From Euryodendron excelsum (taxonomy: Eukaryota; Streptophyta; Magnoliopsida; Ericales; Pentaphylacaceae), in assembly GCA_033060915.1 (NCBI GenBank), contig CM065389.1, positions 14,457,501-14,521,500 of the forward strand: a stretch of DNA of 64,000 bases, given 5' to 3'. The position numbers were made by a program, and so were the translations under genes. Under the pieces are notes generated by a model that worked only from the letters and a program-made list of their open reading frames with translations, did not search any database and had not been told where the DNA came from. Below, piece after piece: positions 31,745-44,176 of this stretch. Positions within the stretch are counted from its first letter, which is position 1. Every line of letters starts with the position of its first letter.

Positions 31745-32061
31745 CTAAGTTGGTGCCTAATAAAGATGGGTGATTCATGTTAGATTATGACTGCTGAGTG
31801 CTTGCCGAACATTTCCTTCATGTATGCGTGCGAAGCAACATTTGGAGCTAATTCTTTTTTGTCTTTTTTTTCTTAGCAAACAAGTGCCAATGAGCAACTA
31901 GCATAGTAACTCCTGTTATGCATGACCATAGGGGTTTCGACTTGGTGTGGAATGTTTAGTTTGAGCAACAGTTACTGACCTGAAAAAGATAGACCAGTCA
32001 CCACAAGTCCATCAAAGTACAAACGATATTCAACTCCTCAACAGCATTTGGTTCAAGCAAT

Positions 32062-33307
32062 TGATTGTACTCTAAAAGTGCAATTTACATGTCTTAATTA
32101 GCTAATTGTTAATTTTATATTATGTTTAATTATTTTATTTTAATCCTAATGCATCACTAACTTAGTTTTGTGTTAATTTTCAAGATTCCTAGTTTAAAAG
32201 GAACTTATTGGCACTTAAACAGAAAGGCGTTCGAAGGGCATTCGAACGATACAGATAGGCGTTCGAACGGTATAAGGAGTGTTCGAATGGTACGTCGAAT
32301 GGTCTCGCGCCAAGTTCAGGTTCGAAGGGCGTTCGAAAGATTTAGAGATCAAGTTTTTCCGTTTGAAGTGTGTTCGACGCAGCGTTCGAACGGTGGCCCA
32401 GGCGTTCGAATGGTTGTGCGATCCTGCAAAGACTTGGAAGCCTATATAAGCTAGGATTGTAGTGTATATTAGGGTTGGCGATTTTTAACAGTGTTTTAGG
32501 TAGCAACAGCTGTAGATACAGAAATTCTTCTACTTTATTTCAAAGTTTTTTCATAGTTATTCACAATTTCTGTAATCAGATTCTCAGGTTTGCAATTAAT
32601 ATTTTTAGTTTATATTTATGCAACTTGTTTTTACATTATGAATATAAATAGCTAAACTTCTTAATCTCGAGATTAAAAGCGAAGATCAATTGAATGTTTT
32701 AGATGAATGAAGGAGGTATATTTTGGTTTTAAAGTTAATCTTCTAGTTTTTCCCTCTTCATCTTCTTCCTTTTAGAACTTTCGAAAACCTGAACGTTTGA
32801 TTATGTTCGGTAACGTTTATGCGTGATTATGTGCGTTGCACGAATCGATGGTACTCATCCTTAATTAAAACAACTTGAATTATTCTAGGAATTGAAGTTT
32901 TGAAGGATATTTGTTTTTACCACTAAATATTCCGAATGCGAGACTTGCGACGTAGTCGAAGGGTTTGAGTTATCGAAATATCTCCTTCAGAATTTTGAAA
33001 GATGCAATTGGTTGGAGCGGATGATCCCAGAACTTTTTTTTATTAATAGTTAAAGCCTACATTGTTTTCAATTAATTACTCTTGAATTTGAATTAGTTTA
33101 GACAAATATACTATCTCAAAACAATCAGATTTTTTCTTTCCTTTTAGAAGCAGGTCGTAAGGGTTTTGTGAGCACCTAAAAGAAGTGTTTTAGTGCTTGT
33201 GGTTTTGTGTAATTTGCTCCCTGTGGATCAACCTCGTTCTTACGAGTTATACTACTCTGTCGTCTTATACTTCGGATAACTCGAGCATACATTTGGAGGC
33301 TGAATCA
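32062..33307 (+). mobile_element. Athila-like solo LTR, 1.25 kb
   Basis: Starts TGATTGTACTCTAAAAGTG, ends GAGGCTGAATCA, with a perfect TSD GCAAT at 32057-32061 and 33308-33312. Its start and end align with the LTRs at 26892, 37620 and 47392. A TATATAAG box at 32443-32450 follows its GTTCGAA array. There is no internal domain. Confidence 0.9.
32225..32420 (+). repeat. GCGTTCGAAYGG array in solo LTR
   Basis: About ten TTCGAA or TTCGAACGG-type motifs within 200 bp, ending about 25 bp before the TATATAAG motif. The palindromic core TTCGAA is shared with the arrays at 27276 and 37806. Confidence 0.85.
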
Positions 33308-33613
33308 GCAATTACTATCACAAACGAGTTCAAACACGCGAACATTGAAAAAATAGCGGGATTTTAAACTCAGATACTAAAACCAACTCAACTACTACAT
33401 TCGGAGCTAATTCACCTATGTGAATCTAATACAACCCAAAAAAACTTGTAGTACATGGCCTGCCAAGAAAAGTGGGATAAGGTGGATTATCCAATATGTG
33501 TGTGTGTGTATGTGAGAGAGAGAGAGAGAGAGAGAGAGATTTGAAATTGTCCTCCATGTCTAAGGATTGGCTCACCCCGAGATCTTAACATTTAGAATAC
33601 TCTAGAATTCTTA

Positions 33614-33787
33614 TCTTATTATACCACGTGTTAGTCACTTAGATTTAACGAATGATAATATCTTATTTAAATCTATAATTTTACTTACCATTAAAAAAAA
33701 GACTAACAAAATAAGAACGTGTGTTTGAATTGGATAATAACATTATCGTTAAATCTAGGTAACTAACACGTGATATAGTGAAATAAG
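33614..33787. mobile_element. Foldback MITE candidate
   Basis: A ~45-bp imperfect inverted repeat. The left arm holds CCACGTGTTAGTCAC and GATTTAACG; the right arm in reverse complement holds ATCACGTGTTAGTTAC and GATTTAACG. The short spacer gives a hairpin-forming element of about 175 bp. The target duplication is not resolved. Confidence 0.6.
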
Positions 33788-34187
33788 GAGTTTGACAAAT
33801 TTTAAATATTAAGATATGGAGGAGAGCAAAACACCCATGTCTATGGGCAGAGCATGCATGCATCAACCTTATTCTTATGACCCCAAGGCCAGAGAGAACT
33901 GAAAATGGCCTCCTACGGCTATGGGAGGAGCATCTACCTGCTCCCAATAATAGATAGGGGGCAAGGTAAATGAAAGATCCTTTTTTATGCAGTTTTTTTT
34001 CTTCTTCTTTGTTTTGGACGGCAATAAAAGAAAAAAAAACAAGTTGGTGGGCCTTTGATTTGAATTATCTTTTCTTTGATAAGAATTATCATCATTTATG
34101 ATGGTATGTAAAATGAGATCGAGGAGCATCTAACTGCCCCTAGGTCCCAAGAATAAATGCCTTTGAAGTTTTGTTTTCTGTTCTTTT

Positions 34188-34218
<31 letters not shown>

Positions 34219-34902
34219 CTGAAAGCCATCCATATTCAAGAAAGGCAAAATATGAAACAAATTTGTGGGCCTTTGAAACGAATTTTCATCATAGGTCCAT
34301 TTTCTTGAATACATGAGGGTTTGAGGGTTGGTGGGAGTAGAGTTTTCTATGAATTTTCATCATAGGTACATTTTTTTATTTGATCTTTTGTCTTTTTTTT
34401 TTTTTTTTTGTTATAGCTTTTGGGAGTGAAGAGCCCCCCTTGACCTGCTTTTTTTTCTTCTCCAATTATCTAAAAGGCCCATTTTCCACCATTATCTCCT
34501 TCTCTTTTCTTTTTTTTTTTTTTTTTTGGGCCAACCATTATCTCCTACTCTATATACATAAGAGGGTATACATCAAAAGATGGCAAACTTCTAGTTACAA
34601 CCATTGCATGATATGTACCGTAGTAAAAAAATTTGTACCCAGCTTGAACATGGTTTGCATCATATAAATGAGTTTTACTCTTTCTTCTACTCTAGCAAAA
34701 TTAAATTATTAAAATACTAAAATTTTAAAAATTAATATTGGTTGTGATGGACTATTTTGGGGAATAGAATTTCCCCATCGCTTAAAAGGAAAAAAAAATA
34801 ATATGTCCAAAGCTCTAGCTTTTTTTTAAGCTAATTATATTATTTCACCACCTCACCATGTAATTGAGTAGTGTCTAGAGGCCTTAAAGGGTAGCGTTGA
34901 TT

Positions 34903-35703
34903 CCATGGTCCATCGGTAAATATTCAGTACTATTCGCATATAATACTCGTACGGATATATAAATAAAAAAAAAATTTCGTTTTCCGCTCAGATATGAAAC
35001 GTAATAAAAAAATACTCGTTTTTTGAGTTTGAGCGTATAATAAACATATTAAACATTTTACGTATTATATTTTTAAAAAAAACTCGATTAAAAATGATAT
35101 ATAATCTAATATAATTTTAACATATTATTAATTCTATACTTAATATATAATTATAATAGTACAATTATTGACCATTAAAAGTCATTCGACTCTATCAATT
35201 ATAGAAAAAAAATTATATAGCTCATGATGTATGTATCTTTACTACTATCATGTAATATATGTTTGTGATATTTTTCTAATTCAATATTTAAATTATTAAA
35301 CTTATTTTTCTATAGCTTCTTATTAATACTCTAAATATTAATTTAAAATTTAAAATTCATAAATTAACGCATTCTAATGTCAATTATTGAATAAAAAATA
35401 AAATTTATTTCTCTACCACTCTAATTTAGCTACTTGTTAATAATATGTTTTAAAATTTTGATACATATGAGACGAAAATACTACCCACTAACGTATATGA
35501 GAATAAATTGCTTATGAATGTTATCATATTTTTTTTCCTGACTTTTTATCTACTGTTCGCATGATACCCGGATAATTATATATTCGTATTATTGACATTC
35601 TCTTATTTTTATGTCGAATTTTGTTACCATATTTTAAAAAAAAATTATATTAAACCCGTACGTATTACGTATCATTTTTTTACCATCCTGTATTTTACTA
35701 TGG
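34903..35703. mobile_element. Possible ~800-bp TIR element
   Basis: The left end (CCATGGTCCATCGGTAAATA and, 35 bp on, CTCGTACGG) and the right end in reverse complement (CCATAGTAAAATACAGGATGG and then CGTACGGG) are similar but imperfect over about 50 bp. No TSD or coding region was found. It could be coincidental in such AT-rich DNA. Confidence 0.3.
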
Positions 35704-36643
35704 TCAAGTGTTTGGTTTGCTTCAACATTTCTTGATGAAGGATGTCAAAAATGAAGTTTCTACCTATATATATATATATATATAGAAAATGTTTTATGTA
35801 ATATTATTTTTCAATATCTTTTTTCACAACATAAGTGAATGGATGTTGCATAAATTTGTTAATCTGAGTCTTATAGTCTTATATCTATGACTTAAATACA
35901 GAATTGAGAAATAGAATTGTTTATAGTATTAGTACGATGTCAAAGAAAGTATAGCTTTACTCTCTCTCTCTCTCGCTATATATAAACACGTGTATAACTC
36001 AACTCGTACATAATAACTTGGCTGGACAAAGAGAGAAATAGAATAGAAAATCGAACGAAGATACCCAAATATGACCGCGTTTAGGCAGTGTTTGGTTCCT
36101 TTTCAATCATTGAAAGCACAATCTTATTGATGATAGAGAAAATGCATACCTGAGTTGGGTGAAGTACCCCATTTTTTACAAACAAACTTTTCAAGCTTCT
36201 TACCATTGTAGCACTTTCAAAAGATGTACTACAAAACATATGTTTCTTGTTGAATAGTCTATGAACTTAACTCAATTATGTAAATCGACTTGTAAGGTAA
36301 AGACTATTCAAAAGCATATGTGGAGCTATTGACCTTTGTATTCAGTTGACGTGGGATTTCACCAATACCCTCTCTCACGCAAAGCGTGATAATGTGATGC
36401 AAGAGTGTGAGTTGACTCAATTTTTAAGAGGGGAAGGCTCTTCGGAACTTAACTCTGATACAATGTTGAAGAATTTATGGGCTTAACTTAACTCTGAAAA
36501 TCAATTTGCAATGTAAGGGTTGCCTAAAGACATATATGAAGGTATTGACCTTCATATTCAGGCGATATGAGACTTCATTTACAGGTCTAATCAATTTCTC
36601 TTGTAATTTTTTGTTTTTTTAAGTCTAATAATATTGCCTTCAT

Positions 36644-36961
36644 GTAAGGTTGTAAATGAATCGAGCTGAGCCCAGTCGAGTAGTGAGTTATTCCACATTA
36701 GTTTAAAAACCTTAATGAGCTTGAAATTGTGTTCAAACTTGATTTATTTAACTTTTGAGTCGATCTCAAACGAATTTTAATCGAGTTGAGCACGAATAAC
36801 TTGAATTTTTTAGTGTGTTTTTGCCTATAGAGCCAAGTTTAAAAAGTTAACGAGCTTTAAAATTTATTCAAACTTAACTTGTTTATATAACGAGCCGATT
36901 TCGAATGAGCTTTTAATAAACCTAGCTTAGATAACTTGGTTTGTTTTATAACCTTATGCAA
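36644..36961. mobile_element. MITE with 8-9-bp TSD, confirmed by an empty site
   Basis: A 318-bp insert flanked by GCCTTCAT at 36636-36643 and 36962-36969. Its ends TAAGGTTGTAAAT and, in reverse complement, TAAGGTTATAAAA form an inverted repeat. The interior is rich in GAGC/GCTC motifs. The duplicate sequence at about 30755-30800 lacks the insert. The 8-9-bp TSD suits a hAT or Mutator-type MITE. Its upstream and downstream flanks (36030-36635, 36970-37614) are non-coding and duplicated from the extensin upstream region. Confidence 0.7.
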
Positions 36962-37339
36962 GCCTTCATAGCTTGATTGTTTGAGAATTTGAGATTGGAA
37001 ACTCCACTCCGGTGAAACCCACCAAATCAGATCATGTCCCCTCCCCCTATACCCTTGACACTCTTCTTTCATATCCGGCAAAGATTACCTATTTCGTATT
37101 ACCCACCTAGCTTTATGATTATCATATCTGGAAGCTGATTAGGGCCACAAAGTGACCAACTAAATAATAATTTCTGCATATGTGACATTAGAACACAAAC
37201 AGATATGCCTTGCTCAAAATTAGTTGGTGATATTTTAATATGTATATATACCTATAATATATGATAGGGTATGTAAAATTTTGAAAATGTTAAACTCATA
37301 CTTAAACTAGCAACTCACTGCTGCCACCACCATCACCCT

Positions 37340-37373
37340 GCACCGTGCACCGTGCACCGTGCACCATACACCA
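37340..37373 (+). repeat. GCACCGT heptamer repeat
   Basis: Three to four tandem GCACCGT units followed by decayed CACCATA units. Confidence 0.85.
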
Positions 37374-37619
37374 TCACTTTTCTTTTAAATAACAAAGGAC
37401 AAATAACACAAGATTATTAAACATGTTTTCTTGTTTTTATTTTTATTTATTTTCACAACATTTGTATGTATTAAACATGTTTCTTATTTTATTAATTAAA
37501 AAAAATGTTGTTTCCTTTTCTATTGTAAAATAAAAAAAAAAATGACAATGTTACCAAACACACTTTCTATTTTTTTTCTTGTTTTCAAAAACAAAAGAAA
37601 CCAAAACAACAAATGTAAA

Positions 37620-38859
37620 TAATTGTGTTTCAAAAGTGTAATTACAAACACTTTAACTTAGAACTTTGTTAGCCTTAGTTTAGGATTGTATATATTCTTT
37701 TAGCTAAATTTTAGTGTTAACTTAGTTTGTTTGGTTATACAAAGGTTTTGAGCTTAAGATGAATTATTTCAGACAGAATCTAGAAAAAAAGAGAAGAGAT
37801 CGTTCATGGCGTTCGAACAACCAGAAAACTTCAGAGATTGATTTTGCTCGTTTGAAACAGGTCGGAAGGTCGTCAGCAAATAGTTTGAAGTCCGTTTGAA
37901 TGGCCATAGGGAAGTCTAAGTTCGTTTAAATCATGTTCGAAACTCGTTTGAAGATACAGAGGCTGTTTTAGCTCGTTTGAAGTTCATTTGAATATCATTT
38001 GAAGTACTGTTCGAACAGCCCATCAGGGAGTTCAAACGATACGTGGCAGCTCTACTTTTCTCAAGTTATTTAAGAGAGATTTATGTTTTATTTGAGACAA
38101 TTTTGATTATATATTACGAAATTAAGGGTTTTTCTTAGCAGTTTTCAAAGGTTTTTAGAGAATAGCTTCATAGTTTTTATTGTGATTTGAATATTTGTGA
38201 TCAAATTCAATTAATTTCAATACAAATTTTTGTTCCTGTAATGTCGATGAATAGCTAAATCTATTTTTGAAGACAATTGTAAAGATTATTCGAGAATATT
38301 GAGATTTCAATGGAGGTAACTAGGTTTTCATTATTTCATCTTTCAAATCTCTTAATTTGAGAAAACATATCCTTAACTAAGTTTAGTAATCTCTATGCAC
38401 AAACCGTAGTTTGATATAGAGATTGTACAAATCGATGGTATGAAACTATGGCTTTGATTTTATTGCCATTCGATGGTTAATTATTATTGAATTTGTGTTT
38501 TAACCGCTAAATCTTTCGAATCAAATACTCAAGACAAAGTAAATGATTTGAGTTATAAAATCTCTATTGGGATTCCGAGTGAATCGATTGATTGGATTAA
38601 TTGAATCCAAGACTTTCTTTTTAATAAATTAAATTGTTTTCAATTTGCTTTAGTTTAATTAAAATAATATTCAAAGAAACAATTTTTTATTTCTTTTCGA
38701 AAGTAATTTATAGTTCTTGTTTCAACCTAAAAGGTAAAATTGTGAGCCAATTCATCATACTGATTTGATCCTGAGGAATTCGACCCGAGCCTCACCGGGT
38801 ATTACCACTTCGCTGCTCCTACATTTGGGATTAGTGTAAGCACTCTTTGGGTAGAGTCA
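37620..38859 (+). mobile_element. Athila-like solo LTR, 1.24 kb
   Basis: Flanked by a perfect TSD GTAAA (37615-37619 and 38860-38864). The start reads TAATTGTGTTTCAAAAGTG, which aligns with the TGATTACAC start of the family, so the terminal TG has mutated to TA. The end reads GGTAGAGTCA. A GTTCGAA-type array and a TTATTTAAG motif near 38065 follow the same order as in the LTR at 32062. No internal domain. Confidence 0.87.
37806..38045 (+). repeat. CGTTYGAA array in solo LTR
   Basis: About ten GTTCGAA, CGTTTGAA or GTTTGAA motifs within 240 bp, more decayed than in the LTRs at 26892 and 32062 but in the same relative place. Confidence 0.75.
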
Positions 38860-39555
38860 GTAAACAATACTTTGGAGACCAAAAACAGGCCAATTATCCA
38901 GCATTGATACTTTGTTTATGGAATTCCTAACATTCACTATATTGTTGTGTTTGGATTAAGGATTTAGTAAAAAAAAATAAAAGTAAAATGATATGAAATT
39001 ACATCATATATTTAGTTGTTAAAAAAAGTAAAGAATAAAATAACATAAAAAAAAAAACAAGTAAGAATTTGAAATTATCCATCTTCTTTTTTTCGTCTCA
39101 TTTTTTTTATTCATTTAATAAATTCAAATTTCAAATATAGCATGTATGATAATTTTGTCTGCAAGAAAAGCATGTACCTACCCTACATTTTGAATCAAAT
39201 ATATGTTTTGATTCCAAGGACTACTCATTCCTTCTTCGTAGCTCGTTCCTTTGGGGGTGTTTTTATCCATAGGGACGACTCATTCAATTCAAGGTAGGCT
39301 GGGTCTATGAAATGAAAATTTGTCCAGCATATATAACAAATGGACACTGTTCAAGAAACCTTAAAAGAGAGAACAAGGAGAACATTTTTTTGTTTTTTTT
39401 GTTTTCTCTGTTTTCTGAATACATGTAGGGGTTGCAAAGTCAGTGAGGTTTTGCCTCTTCAGTCTGGCTTTCTCGAGTTTTGTTATCTCCTGCCTTCTTT
39501 TCAGGGTCAAAATGGCATTTTCAAGTGAAGGGGCTGGTATTCAAAAAACCCGTTT

Positions 39556-39748
39556 TCGGCCCGGTACAATTTTTTTGTCTAATTTTTTTTTAAGTTTATA
39601 AGAAAAAGGTCAATTTTTTTGACATTTTGACATTTTTATTTATTTTTAGTTAAAACAAACTCAAAAAAATTAAAAAGTTAAAAAAAATTGACTTTTTTGT
39701 TTGTAATCTTAAAAAAAATTAATAAGAAAATTGTACCAAACTGGCTGT
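39556..39748. mobile_element. MITE candidate, copy in first tandem block
   Basis: The left end GGCCCGGTACAATTTTTT is mirrored by the right end, in reverse complement GCCAGTTTGGTACAATTTT. The A/T-rich interior is itself partly palindromic. A related copy lies at 40813-41020 in the second tandem block, so insertion predates the block duplication. Confidence 0.55.
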
Positions 39749-40812
39749 TAATGTTCTGATCTTCATATATTTAGTTTGTGTTTGTACGTATACATTGAAT
39801 ATATCCCAAAATCAAAAACATAATCAACAAGTTAGGGGTGGTTAATTCGTGAATAAATACTAAAAATATTTTCGATTACGGTTCCGTTTTCATTTTTTGT
39901 GCTTTCAAAACCAAAAAAATTGAGATTTTGTTTTCCTTGTTCTCGAAAATAAAAAAATAGGACTATCGAAAACACCATTATTTTCATTTCATTTTCATTT
40001 TCGTACGAAAACGGTTTCGAAAACACAAAAAAAAAAAACATTTTTAATGGTTCTTAAAATTAAGCTCTTTTCTAAAAAAAAATTCAAGAAGTTCCAGAAC
40101 TGGCTTATTGAATGCGGTTTTAATAAAAATAATTTCTGGAACCAATTTGTCAAACACGATTCTATCAAATTTCAAAAAACTGAAATTGAAACTGAAACTA
40201 TAACCAAACGGAGATGATCCAAAGAAGAGTGTAAAAAAAAAAGTGATAAACAAGTTAGGAATGGGTAATTCGTGAATGAATACCAAAAATTAGATTATTC
40301 TTTAATAAAATAACATAAAAAGAAAACAAGTAACAATTTTAAATTTTTTATTTTGTTTTCGTCTTCTTTTCCAAACATAGCATATATGATAATCTTGTCT
40401 GCAATAAAAGCATGTACCTACCCTACATTTTGAACCAAATATATGTTTTGATTCCAAGGACAACTTATTCCTTCTTCGTAGCTTGTTCTTTGGGGCTGTT
40501 TTTTTTCACTGGGACGACTCATTCAATTCAAGGTAGGCTTGGTCTATGAAATGAAAATTTGGCCAGCATATATAACAAATGGACACTGTTCAAGAAACCT
40601 TAAAAGAGAGAACAAGCAGAACATTTTTTTTTTTTTTTCTCTGTTTTCTGAATACATGAGGGGTTGGAAAGTGGGTGAGCTTTTTGTCAATTCAGTCTGG
40701 CTTTCTCGAGTTTTGTTATCTCCTGCCTTCTTTCAGGGTCAAAATGGCATATTCAAGTGAAGGGGCCTACCCAATTGAACCAGCCTGCTTGTATTCAGAA
40801 AACCCGTTTTCG

Positions 40813-41020
40813 GCCACTATAATTTTTTTGTCTAATTTGTTTTAAATTTATAAGTAAAAAAGTTAAATTTTTTTAATATTTTTGTTTTTTTATTTTTATT
40901 TTTTTACTTATTTTTAGCTAAAGTAAAGTCAGAAAAATAAAAAAGTTAAAAAATTTTGACTTTTTTTACATGTAAACTTAAAAAAAACTTGATAAAAAAG
41001 TTATATCAAACTGGCCCTTA
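40813..41020. mobile_element. MITE candidate, copy in second tandem block
   Basis: Equivalent of the insert at 39556-39748. The left end is GGCCACTATAATTTTTTT and the right end in reverse complement GGGCCAGTTTGATATAAC. The arms have decayed more than in the other copy. Confidence 0.5.
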
Positions 41021-41984
41021 ATGTTCTGATCTTCATACATTTAGTTTGTGTTTGTACGTATACATTGAATATATCCCAAAATAAAAAAAAGTGCAACAAG
41101 TTAGGGGTGGTTAATTCGTGAATGAATACCAAAAATATTTTTGGTTGCGGTTCCGTTTTTGTTTTTCGTGTTTTCGGAACTAAAAAAATTGAGAAAATCT
41201 AGTTTTTTTTGTTCTCCAAAATAAAAAATAAGACCATTGAAAACACCATCGTTTTTATATAATTTTTATTTTCATACGAAAACGATTCTGAAAACTTAAA
41301 AACACCTTTTTAATGGTTCTTAAAACTGAGCTCTATTCCGAAAAAAATTTCAAAAACAAGTTCCAAAACCTACTTACCAAACGTGGTTTCACAAAAACAA
41401 TTTTTTGAACCAATCTACCAAATGCAGTTCCATCGAATTTCAAAAAACAGAAACAAAAATCAAAACCATAACTAAACGGAGGTGACCCAAAGAAGAGTGT
41501 AAAAAAAAAAGTGATAAATAAGTTAGGAGTGGGTATTTCGTAAATGAAAGCCAAAAACTAGACTCTTTTTTAATTTGTTAATACTACATAATATCATAAT
41601 AAAGACGTCAATTGGTGGTTAATAAACAAAGAATACTCGAAGTCAGAAAATAAGAGAAATTTCTCAATTTTATTATTCAAAAGTTGTCTTGAGATAGAGT
41701 GTATACATATATTTATATAGGAAAAGACCCAAAATCTTAACATTTCTCTAATTTTGCAAAAATTAAGAAATTAACAAAATTAAAAATCAAAAAATCAAAC
41801 TAAAATTAGAAACAACTAATTTAGGACACCAGAATTACACCGAACTAACAGGTCAAGTTCTGAATTCTACATAAAAAGATATGAAGATAAAAAAAAATTA
41901 CTATAAATAGAAAATCTTTTATTTGAGGCTATGAATGATGGAATTTGATGAAATTTTGCATTTCGCCTTGTGATGGGTTCTCTT

Positions 41985-43200
41985 TAGAGCAACTCCAACG
42001 TGCTAGCTATATCCCTCCTATTAGATATTTTATAAAGCCAACTCCCAAATTTCTTTTCCAATGAGCTCTGTATTCAGCTCTTCATTCTAGCGATTTGCTT
42101 TTTCGCTTGCCAAATGTAGCAAGGCTTCACCGCTCACTATCTCCCAATGGTCATCTAATGTGGCAAGTTTGGCTTTCTTTCTCTCTCATCTTCAACATTC
42201 TCCTGTCACAACTCTACAGATCTTCACCGAAAAAGTTAGGGCAAATCTTCACAGCAGTGCTTGGGAACGACACAAGCATGGATCTTTCTTTCTCTCACTT
42301 CTCCTCCCTCCCCTCTCACTTCTGAAACCGCCTCCTTCTCCCACACCCTTCCTCCCCTCTTACTCCTTCCCCCATGAAAACCCCTTTACACCCATTTTCC
42401 TCTATTTGTTTTGGTATTTTTCGATAATTTCATGAATCTGATTATGTTGCTTTTAGTTGTAGTACTATGATGACCATGTCAGGTATGTTTTCATTTGATG
42501 TTTGCAAAAAAGAACTTGAGATGGTTTTAGGATTTGGGGTTTGATTCAATTAGTGCTATGCATAGCTTGTTTTGGTGGTCTGCATGTATATATATATATA
42601 CATATTTGAAATTTAATGAGAAAAGAGTACCCTGTGCACTAGTTGGTTTTGAATCTTGAATTCATTCTTACTGGGATATGGCTGTTTGTGAAGATTTATT
42701 CTTTTGATTGCCTTTTCCTTTTTTCCTTGTGAGTTTTTCTTTTATTCTATTTTTTTCCCAACATCTTACTTTTGGTTGTGATTTTATTGCAAATTCATAT
42801 CTCTTATTTTTGTGCAATTGATTTAATTTCATTAACTGTGGAATTCATTAAGCTTGCCAATTGTCTCTAAATAGACCAAAACTTTTGAGGCTATTTGGGT
42901 CTATTGAATACTCCTGTGGTTTTTTTGTTTGTTTTTTTTTTTCTTACATGGGGTTGATGAGTATGAAATTGAATTACTTTACATGATAATTATTATTTTC
43001 ATATTTATTTTTTAGAAATGATGATATGACATGCCATGTAACATTATTATTTTTAAAATATGAAAGTTAGTTAGAATTGCTAATTAAAATAAAAAGTAGG
43101 GTTGGAGTTGTTCTCAAAAAGTGGCTAACTAAAATAGAGTGTAATATTTTATAATATTTTGGTTAGCTAAAATAGAGAGTCAGGTTAGAATTACTTTTAG
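41985..43200. mobile_element. Possible ~1.2-kb TIR DNA element
   Basis: Left end TTAGAGCAACTCCAACGTGC; right end in reverse complement CTAAAAGTAATTCTAACCTG, an imperfect inverted repeat. TTTAG-like flanks may be a short TSD. A second right-end-like sequence, GGTTGGAGTTGTTCTC at about 43102, suggests a nested or duplicated end. AGAGCAACTCCAAC termini are common in plant MITE-like elements. The interior holds a pyrimidine-rich open stretch (42095-42435) of unknown origin, possibly a captured gene piece. No transposase was recognised. Confidence 0.45.
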
Positions 43201-43299
43201 AATCCCGTTTTCCATCAAATCTATCAAATTTCAAATGATTCAGAGATGTTTGTGCCAAGTGCCCATTTTGCCCTTAGATAGGTCCTATTACTCTATATC

Positions 43300-44171
43300 G
43301 TATAAAAGCAATAATATATATAAACCAATTTCTGATCCATTTTCTCACATACAATACACAATGTAGTGAAACTCACATTAATAAATACATATAGGACTCA
43401 TTTAGTTTGTGTCTTGTGATTAAAAAAATGGGTTAGAAATTGTTTTATGCATAGAATTTTTCGTAGTCTAATACTGTGCATGCTACTATATCAGTAAGTG
43501 ACAAAAATAGCATGTATGCATTCATAGCACAATTTTGATCAGAATCCAGTGACATGAAAATGAAACTATCCATGGAAATTTAAGTTCCAAGTACTGCATA
43601 CAAATAAAAATTCACCAATTTGCTCTCAAACAGAAAATAAATTTTGAAAAAAAAAAAACAAAACAAACAAACAAACAAATTTTGCAAACAGAACAATTTC
43701 TTACAAGATGAGATAGACTCAGAGAGAAATAATTCAAGATTTTATATATGGAGTTGATCAATTCAATCATTGAAAGGATAATCTTATTTAGTATGAGAAA
43801 ATATGCACATTTGAACGCTTAAAGTGCCCCATTTTCCACAAACAGGGTTTCCAAACTTTCAATAATGTAATTTATGTCCACCTAGACTTACCCAAAAATA
43901 TGAAAAAATAAAAAATAAAATTGTGTCCCATCAGAAAAAAAATCTAAAATATGTGTTTGTCAAACTTTTTGGAAGCGCGCATGACTTTCATATGCAGGGA
44001 CCCCCATGTACGTTTCTATCATCTTTTTCAATTACCGGCGGTGACTAATCTATATATACTCGATCAAATTTCATGGATTTTAATACTTGACAGCTAATTA
44101 ACATGGCAGTAATCGCCAACTAGTATATATATAGACATACATCAATATATATTTATATATATGTTTGCGTG
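43300..44171. other. Second copy of the extensin 3' flank
   Basis: Matches 7454-8150 in the same orientation, for example TGTGTCCCATCAGAAAA at 7877 and 43921. No gene. The match resumes after the solo LTR at 44738 and runs on to about 46.83 kb. Confidence 0.7.
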
Positions 44172-44176
44172 TGTGG

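Larger units (their letters stand above)
33313..36030. other. AT-rich intergenic sequence with microsatellites
   Basis: No gene was recognised. (TG)n then (GA)n runs lie at 33497-33539, (AT)n at 34195-34218 and (TA)n near 35766-35784. The Phe-rich frames at 34380-34667 come from T runs. It also holds a foldback MITE and a possible longer TIR element, listed separately. Confidence 0.6.
39170..41060. repeat. Tandem duplication of extensin-flank block (two copies)
   Basis: 39170-39800 and 40400-41060 match each other in order: the CATGTACCTACCCTACATTT region, GGACACTGTTCAAGAAACC, GTCAGTGAGG-like text, and TTTGTACGTATACATTGAATA. A third copy is scattered through 1246-7470, interrupted by the insertions at 1260, 1965, 6412 and 7174. 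The parts between and after (39800-40390, 41060-41980) also match each other. No gene was recognised in the block. Confidence 0.8.

Noticed and set aside
34380..34667. 95-codon Phe-rich ORF
   Set aside because: Produced by T runs; not conserved elsewhere.
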